Origin: Akebia trifoliata
Taxonomy: Eukaryota > Streptophyta > Magnoliopsida > Ranunculales > Lardizabalaceae
Reading direction: 5' to 3'
Length of the DNA stretch: 64,000 nt
Assembly (NCBI GenBank): GCA_017979445.1
Contig: CM030710.1
Span: 10,464,248 to 10,528,247 of the forward strand
A program made the translations under genes and the position numbers. Position 1 is the first letter of the stretch. Every line of letters begins with the position of its first letter. Of this stretch, positions 59,230 to 64,000 are shown piece after piece. Below the pieces are notes generated by a model. That model saw only the letters and a list, made by a program, of their open reading frames with translations, had not been told where the DNA came from and made no database searches.

Positions 59230-59994
59230 GAAAACAAGTGTCTTGAGAACTACTCAAGGAGTTTCTGTAGCACACGACCCAATGAGTGGTATCGATGGGT
59301 TTCCTTAGCTGAGTATTAATATAACACCAATACACATTTAGCCACAGGTCTAACACCATTTGAGGCAAGATATGGGGTGCCTCCTCCCCGTTTACTATCT
59401 TATATCAGAGGTACCACTAAGGTGCAGGTTGTGGAGCAGGTCCTGAAAAGCAGGGATCAGATCCTATAAATCCTCAAGGAGAACCTTCAAAAAGCTCAAC
59501 AGAAGATGAAACAATTGGCGGATAGGCATCGAACAGAGCGCTCCTTTGAAATAGGTGATTGGGTCTTCCTCTGCCTCCAACCTTATCGCCAACGATCCCT
59601 AGCTTTACAAAAGACTCTTAAATAATCACCAAGGCACTTTGGGCCCTTCCAAATTATTAGAGAAATAGGACTGGTGGCCTATCATTTGAAGCTTCCCGAA
59701 GTAGCAAAGATTCTTCCCATATTCCATATCTCGTGTTTGAAGAGAAATTTGGGAAACAATGTCCAAGTACAACCGACTCTACCCATTGTAAATGATGATG
59801 GAATCGTTCAGCCTAAACCAGATAAGATTTTAGACCGGCGTATGATAAAAAGGGGGAACCAAGCTGCTACTGAAGTCTTGATCAAGTGGCAAGGATTGGA
59901 GGAAGACGATGCCACATGGGAGTCCTACTACAAGTTGTGTGAACAATTCCCTGACATAAACCTTGAGGACAGGGTTTTTTTTTCCGAGGGGTAA
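59230..59994 (+). pseudogene. Integrase C-terminus and chromodomain of duplicated Reina copy
   Basis: The frame at 59674-59994 is open and reads LKLPEVAKILPIFHISCLKR before the chromodomain (VLIKWQGLEEDDATWESYYK). Upstream, the integrase part has stops (for example at 59318-59330 and 59468). It lacks the internal tandem duplication of the other copy, and so shows the ancestral form. Confidence 0.85.
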
Positions 59995-59998
59995 GGCA

Positions 59999-60324
59999 TG
60001 TTACATGCAAGTTGGATCTGGTGCTTCAGGGTGTATGGAAATGTGACGGTTTTATTCAGTTAGGTAGTTAAAGGTTGTGGGTTTCTGTAGAGAAATTAGT
60101 GGTCAGTTGCATAGGTTGTGGTCTAGGAGTTATGTAGTTAGTGGGTTGTAATGTTGGTTTAGTTGTTAGTAGGAAGTGCAGGAATGGTGTATTTAATCTG
60201 TTTCTGTGAATGTAAAAAAGCAAGTTGTTTTTCTCCAGAGTAAAATCTATCTAAGGAGGCAGGTTACCCTCGAAGTAACCATCTTTTTATTTCCAAATTG
60301 CTGAAAGTAGCAAGACACACAACA
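59999..60324 (+). repeat. 3' LTR of duplicated Reina copy
   Basis: Starts TGTTACATGC and ends CACACAACA. It contains the GTATTTAATC block, as does 45861-46188. Confidence 0.9.
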
Positions 60325-60767
60325 GAAACAAGGCAATGAACAAAATTTCATTAAAAGAAACTTTTTATTCAAGCTATGAAAAAGGAAACCCTAGATTTAA
60401 AGAAAAAGACCATGAATTAGAACTTCAAAACGCGAACTTTCAGCCAAGAAAACAAGGAGACGAACAAAATTTAATTAAAAGAAACTCGAAATTCAAACTA
60501 TGAAAATGAAACCTTAGATAGATAGATTGAAATAGTATAAAAAACAAGAAAGACGAGATCAAATTTCGAAATGAAAATTCTGAAAGAAGGTTAGAAGAAT
60601 AGATCTACCTGTGTGCGTAAGAAATCGAGAGAGATATATTATGAGGGGCTGGAACAGATCACTCTTTTGACCTTACTTTCTCCTCTTCTGTCTCGTGTTG
60701 GGGACTTGGGGTGGTTCCCTAGTTTCCCCTCTCTTTCTTCTCGACTTAAATACGAGAGATAAATGGA

Positions 60768-61307
60768 ATGCTTGAATGATTTTTAAACTCGGTTTCGCGT
60801 CTCGTCTCGTTCAGCCCAGATACCGAGTTAACTCGGACGATACGTCTTGTCTCATTCGATACTGAGACAATGGTTTTTAACCATTTAAAAAATCTGAAAA
60901 TTTCTGAAAAAATTCAAAAATGATTCCCTATTAAATTGGATGAAGAAGATGAAGTTTCCCCCTAAAATCTTACTTTTTTTGTTCACTTGGTTTAAAAGAT
61001 GAAAAAAATTGATTTTGATGAAAGAATATAAAGGTGAAAACTTTTAACTCGTTTGTCTCGTTTAACTCGGACAAGATTTTGAAAATCTTGTCTAATACAT
61101 ATCATTTGTCTCGCAATTTATTTATTGTTGTTAGGTATCGTTTGTCACGGACGAGATTTTGAAAAATCCCGTTTGAGACGTCTTGCTTATCTTACGATAC
61201 GTGGATGTATCAAATAAGTTTGTGAGTTGGTATCATTCAACCCTGATACTGAGTTAACTTAGGCGATACATCTCAGTCTCAGACGAGTTTTAAAACCATG
61301 TGCTTGA
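60768..61307. mobile_element. 524-bp inserted element with inverted ends and 8-bp flanking repeat
   Basis: Compared with the empty site at 46640-46660 (GGAATGCTTGATGCGCG), this copy has ATGCTTGA (60768-60775), then ATGATTTTTAAACTCG ... CGAGTTTTAAAACCAT (60776-61299), then GTGCTTGA (61300-61307). The ends are inverted repeats (14 of 16) and the flanks match in 7 of 8 bases, as for a hAT-type transposon. No ORF. The interior repeats CTCGTCTCGT- and ACTCGGAC-like words. Confidence 0.8.
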
Positions 61308-61704
61308 TGCGCGCTCTGATTCTTCTAGAATTATAGTTGTGAAACCTAGTGACGACTCGGGGGAGTTGAAATGGACGTTAAGCCACCGAGTGATTTACTC
61401 TCAGAAGTCAAAATTAGTAACGTCGTTGACTTGTACTAAATCGAGTTTGACTTGGGAAATTTTTTTTACGTTGTCCCTAAGTTTTATGTCGTCTCTTAAT
61501 AGTCCATTTAGTTAAACTTTTCTTTTCTTAACCTACCTGGCCTCATCTCTCACATTTCTCACGATTGAATGTCCTAACCGTTCGAACTCATCATTCTCAT
61601 CCAAAAAAATTGGATTTTTGACATCTGAATCAAGTTTTAGATACTCCAACCTGTCAAAAAGGATTTAAGAAGTAAGAAGTCATTTTCAAGATTATGTAAA
61701 AAAC

Positions 61705-62444
61705 TAAGGGTATGTTTGATTGCACATGGAAAATAGGGTGGAAAATCAATTTCCATGGAAAATGACATTTTTCAAGTGTTTGATTGCACATGGAAATGGA
61801 AATTCATTTTCCACCCCATTCAAAAAGTCCACTAAATCATGGATTTCACTTTCCCACCCATATGGGTGGGAAAATGAAATCCACCCATATTTTCCATCCT
61901 CAATTCTTCCCTACCACCACTACTACCACCACCACCATCACCACCACCACCATTACACTTACCTCGCCGTCGTTGTCATCGTCGTCGTCACCATCGTCGT
62001 CGCCGTTGGCTCCCTCTCCGACCACCTTCTCTCTTTTTCTTCTTCTCCATCCCTCACCTCCTCCGCCACCACTACCACTACATTCTCCCCCCATCTTCCT
62101 CACTTACCTCCGTCGTCACCATCATCGCCGCCGTCACCGTCGCCATCGTCACAGCTGCCACCGTTGCCGTCGCTGTCGCCGCCACCGTTGCCATCGCCGT
62201 CGCCACCGTCACCACATCCTCCCCCCTCCCTCTTCCTCGTCATCTTCTTCTTCCTCTCCCCCTCCTCTCATCTTCTTCCTCCTTCTCTTCTTCTTCTTTT
62301 TTCTCATATTTTTCCATGATTTTATCCAAGTGAAATCAAACAATGGAATTTGATTTTCCAATCCTACCTATTTTCCACAACTAATTTTCCATGGATTTCA
62401 AAATCCATGGAAAGTGACTTTCCATGCAATCAAACATACCCTAA
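61705..62444. mobile_element. PIF/Harbinger-like non-autonomous element with simple-repeat core
   Basis: Ends GGGTATGTTTGATTGCA (61708) and its complement (ending 62441), each flanked by TAA. The interior repeats the CCATGGAAA end motif several times. The core, 61912-62310, is a run of ACC, CCG, GTC and CTT triplets. The long ORFs over it (61720-62319, 61784-62353) are triplet-repeat artefacts, not genes. Confidence 0.7.
61912..62310. repeat. Trinucleotide-rich low-complexity tract
   Basis: Imperfect CCA/CCG/CGT/TTC triplets run for about 400 bases, all inside the PIF/Harbinger-like element. Confidence 0.85.
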
Positions 62445-62684
62445 GAGTTTTTCATCCTTTTTTTAGTTTTTTTATTTATTATGAAAATCGACCAAGAATG
62501 ATTCTTTTGGGTTGAAATCATCTAAACAAGTCGTTATCTCAAGTTTTTAGTCAATCTTTTCATGTATTTTAGTAAAAAAAATACCTCAAAAATTGAAAAT
62601 GGATGTATTTTACTAGTGTTGAGTTCATTACTTTTTATTTTTAAAGTGGTGAATTTGCCAGTAAATAAAAAACGTTGAGTTCAA

Positions 62685-62945
62685 CACTACATGAAAATTG
62701 GAAAATTTGACCAGAAAATTCGACGTACAAACCGAATTTTGACGGCCAAAGGTCGTTGACACTTTTAATGTTCCCCAATTCGATGGCTTAGAGCCATCAA
62801 ATTTCTAAACATCCTCCATTAATTTGACGATTTCGACTCATTGAAAAAAAATTCTAAATAAAAAATTCAATGCCTTGGTCAGTCAAATTTATGAAATTCA
62901 ATGGCCTTGGGTCATCAAATATGGGCTTTTTTCACGTCATGCAAC
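62685..62945. mobile_element. CACTA-like terminal sequence, possible MITE
   Basis: CACTACATGAAAATTGG followed by GACGG/GTCG-type subterminal words resembles an En/Spm (CACTA) end. A weak inverted counterpart (TTTTCACGTCATG) lies near 62940. It sits among short repeats (GTGGTGAGTT...AATAAAAA) at 62600-62684 and 62955-63075. Confidence 0.35.
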
Positions 62946-63075
62946 AAGAAATAAAAAGTTGTGAATTCGACTGTAAATAGTGGTGAGTTTGATAGTAAAG
63001 ATTTTGAACTTAACACTAAATAAAAAAAAAGCGTCGAATTCGACAATAAATAAAAAAAGTGGTGAGTTCACCAAT

Positions 63076-64000
63076 AATGAAGGACCATTAAGAAATAAAA
63101 AGTTTAGTAAATGTCATATCAAGCTATCGTACAAAAACTTATGGACTATTTAGAAATAAATCTCTCTTCTAGAGTCCTTTAAGTAATTTTCCATTACCTT
63201 TATGTTTACTATTATAATGAGAGAAAGTGGAGTAGATAGTGGTTGGACAAGAACCGCTAGCTTCTACGGGTCAACACAACTGGAAAAAAAAATCAAATTT
63301 TAGAAAAATTAATTGGTCCATTTTATTCTATCGATTCAACTGGTTTAACCAATTACATGGCCGGGTTTGTGAAATGACTGGTCCAATTTTTAAATAGTTT
63401 TTCACATGCCCCTTAACAATTTAATAAATATTTGAGATACCACTTGTGTTTTGAAATTGATGATATACCTCATTGACTTAAGGTCTTCTCTTATAAACCA
63501 ATGGAAAATGTCACGCCTTGTTGATCCAACATGAATCCCAAAGATTTCTCTATTAGACCTCAAGACATGATAATCTACCCCAACCCATGATAATATATAA
63601 TAATAGAGACAATTTATGTTCAAAAATTATAATGGAGTGGAAAAAAATTTAAACAACCATGATCCAACATCATTAGACTAACATAAATGACATACTAATT
63701 AAATAGCATTGAATACAACGACATGAAATGCCCTGACATAGGTCTCTTAAAATAGAAGACAAAAATATCACAAAACTTTCATGCATCTCCAATTGAAGGA
63801 GGTTGCTACTAATCAATATGTTTTTCCTCATGGGCCTCTTCATAATACTCATCCTTATGAATTGGCTCTTCAACAGTCAAGTATACCCAGTTTAATATCT
63901 TCTTTGTCAACCCTTTGTAGCCTTTTTTTGAAAAAATAAATAAATTTTTTTCTTTCTCAGCTCGATCACCCAACCCAGGGGAGGGAAAAATTCGAACTAC
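63076..64000. other. Intergenic, no gene seen
   Basis: AT-rich sequence without supported genes. The ORFs at 63402-63623 and 63673-63873 on the minus strand have no recognisable motif. Confidence 0.4.

Larger units (their letters stand above)
59230..61445 (+). repeat. Segmental duplicate of 44972-46792
   Basis: Homology starts in the integrase core (AAGTGTCTTGAGAACTACT), runs through the chromodomain and 3' LTR, and continues past the element into the same host flank (GAAACAAGGCAATGAAC... to AACGTCGTTGACT). Continuation into flank shows DNA duplication, not retrotransposition. A 524-bp insertion splits it at 60775. Confidence 0.9.

Noticed and set aside
61720..62353. Two overlapping ORFs of 199 and 189 codons, histidine-, serine- and proline-rich
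   Set aside because: They are open only because the DNA is a triplet repeat tract, lie inside a transposon, and two frames are open at once.

Overview
This is nuclear DNA from a flowering plant. The evidence is a two-exon OEP16-3 / complex I B14.7-type gene with GT-AG splice sites, plant LTR retrotransposon lineages (Tat with two RNase H domains, chromoviruses of Tekay and Reina type), plant L1 LINE relics, hAT/PIF-type non-autonomous elements and a UGT pseudogene. I cannot name the species. The window is gene-poor and most of it is decayed, nested repeats.

Layout. 1-8124: right part of a Tekay/Del-like chromovirus with ~2.9 kb LTRs and most of pol deleted. 8125-16163: minus-strand gypsy-type element ('element C': LTR, PBS and gag-like relic), interrupted by two LTRs in opposite orientations; one of them (9558-11245) has a perfect 5-bp target duplication. 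16164-33107: plus-strand Tat-lineage element with LTRs, PBS, two tandem arrays, broken gag, PR, RT, RNase H, second RNase H and IN, and an antisense ORF relic; an inverted LTR of the same family sits inside it. 33108-41150: mixed intergenic DNA with one intact lysine/serine/histidine-rich gene (34977-35762, minus), MITE-like hairpins, a cold-shock-domain pseudogene fragment and an L1 reverse transcriptase relic. 41151-46188: complete Reina-type chromovirus with GAAAA target duplication but disabled coding. 46189-49509: flanking repeats, a possible 5'UTR exon and a hAT-like element. 49510-50972: the OEP16-3-like gene (minus), the best gene in the window. 50973-59229: LINE scraps, a ~600-bp inverted duplication around a UGT pseudogene, and a hairpin MITE. 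59230-61445: a duplicate of the 3' half of the Reina element plus its flank, itself split by a 524-bp insertion. 61446-64000: a PIF/Harbinger-like element full of simple repeats and a CACTA-like end.

The genes do not form a pathway. The two likely functional genes are independent minus-strand nuclear genes. Relative insertion order can be read in several places: the Tat element is older than element C, which is older than the solo LTR inside it; the Reina insertion preceded a segmental duplication, which preceded the 524-bp insertion. I found no new defence or metabolic system; the more unusual signals are structural.
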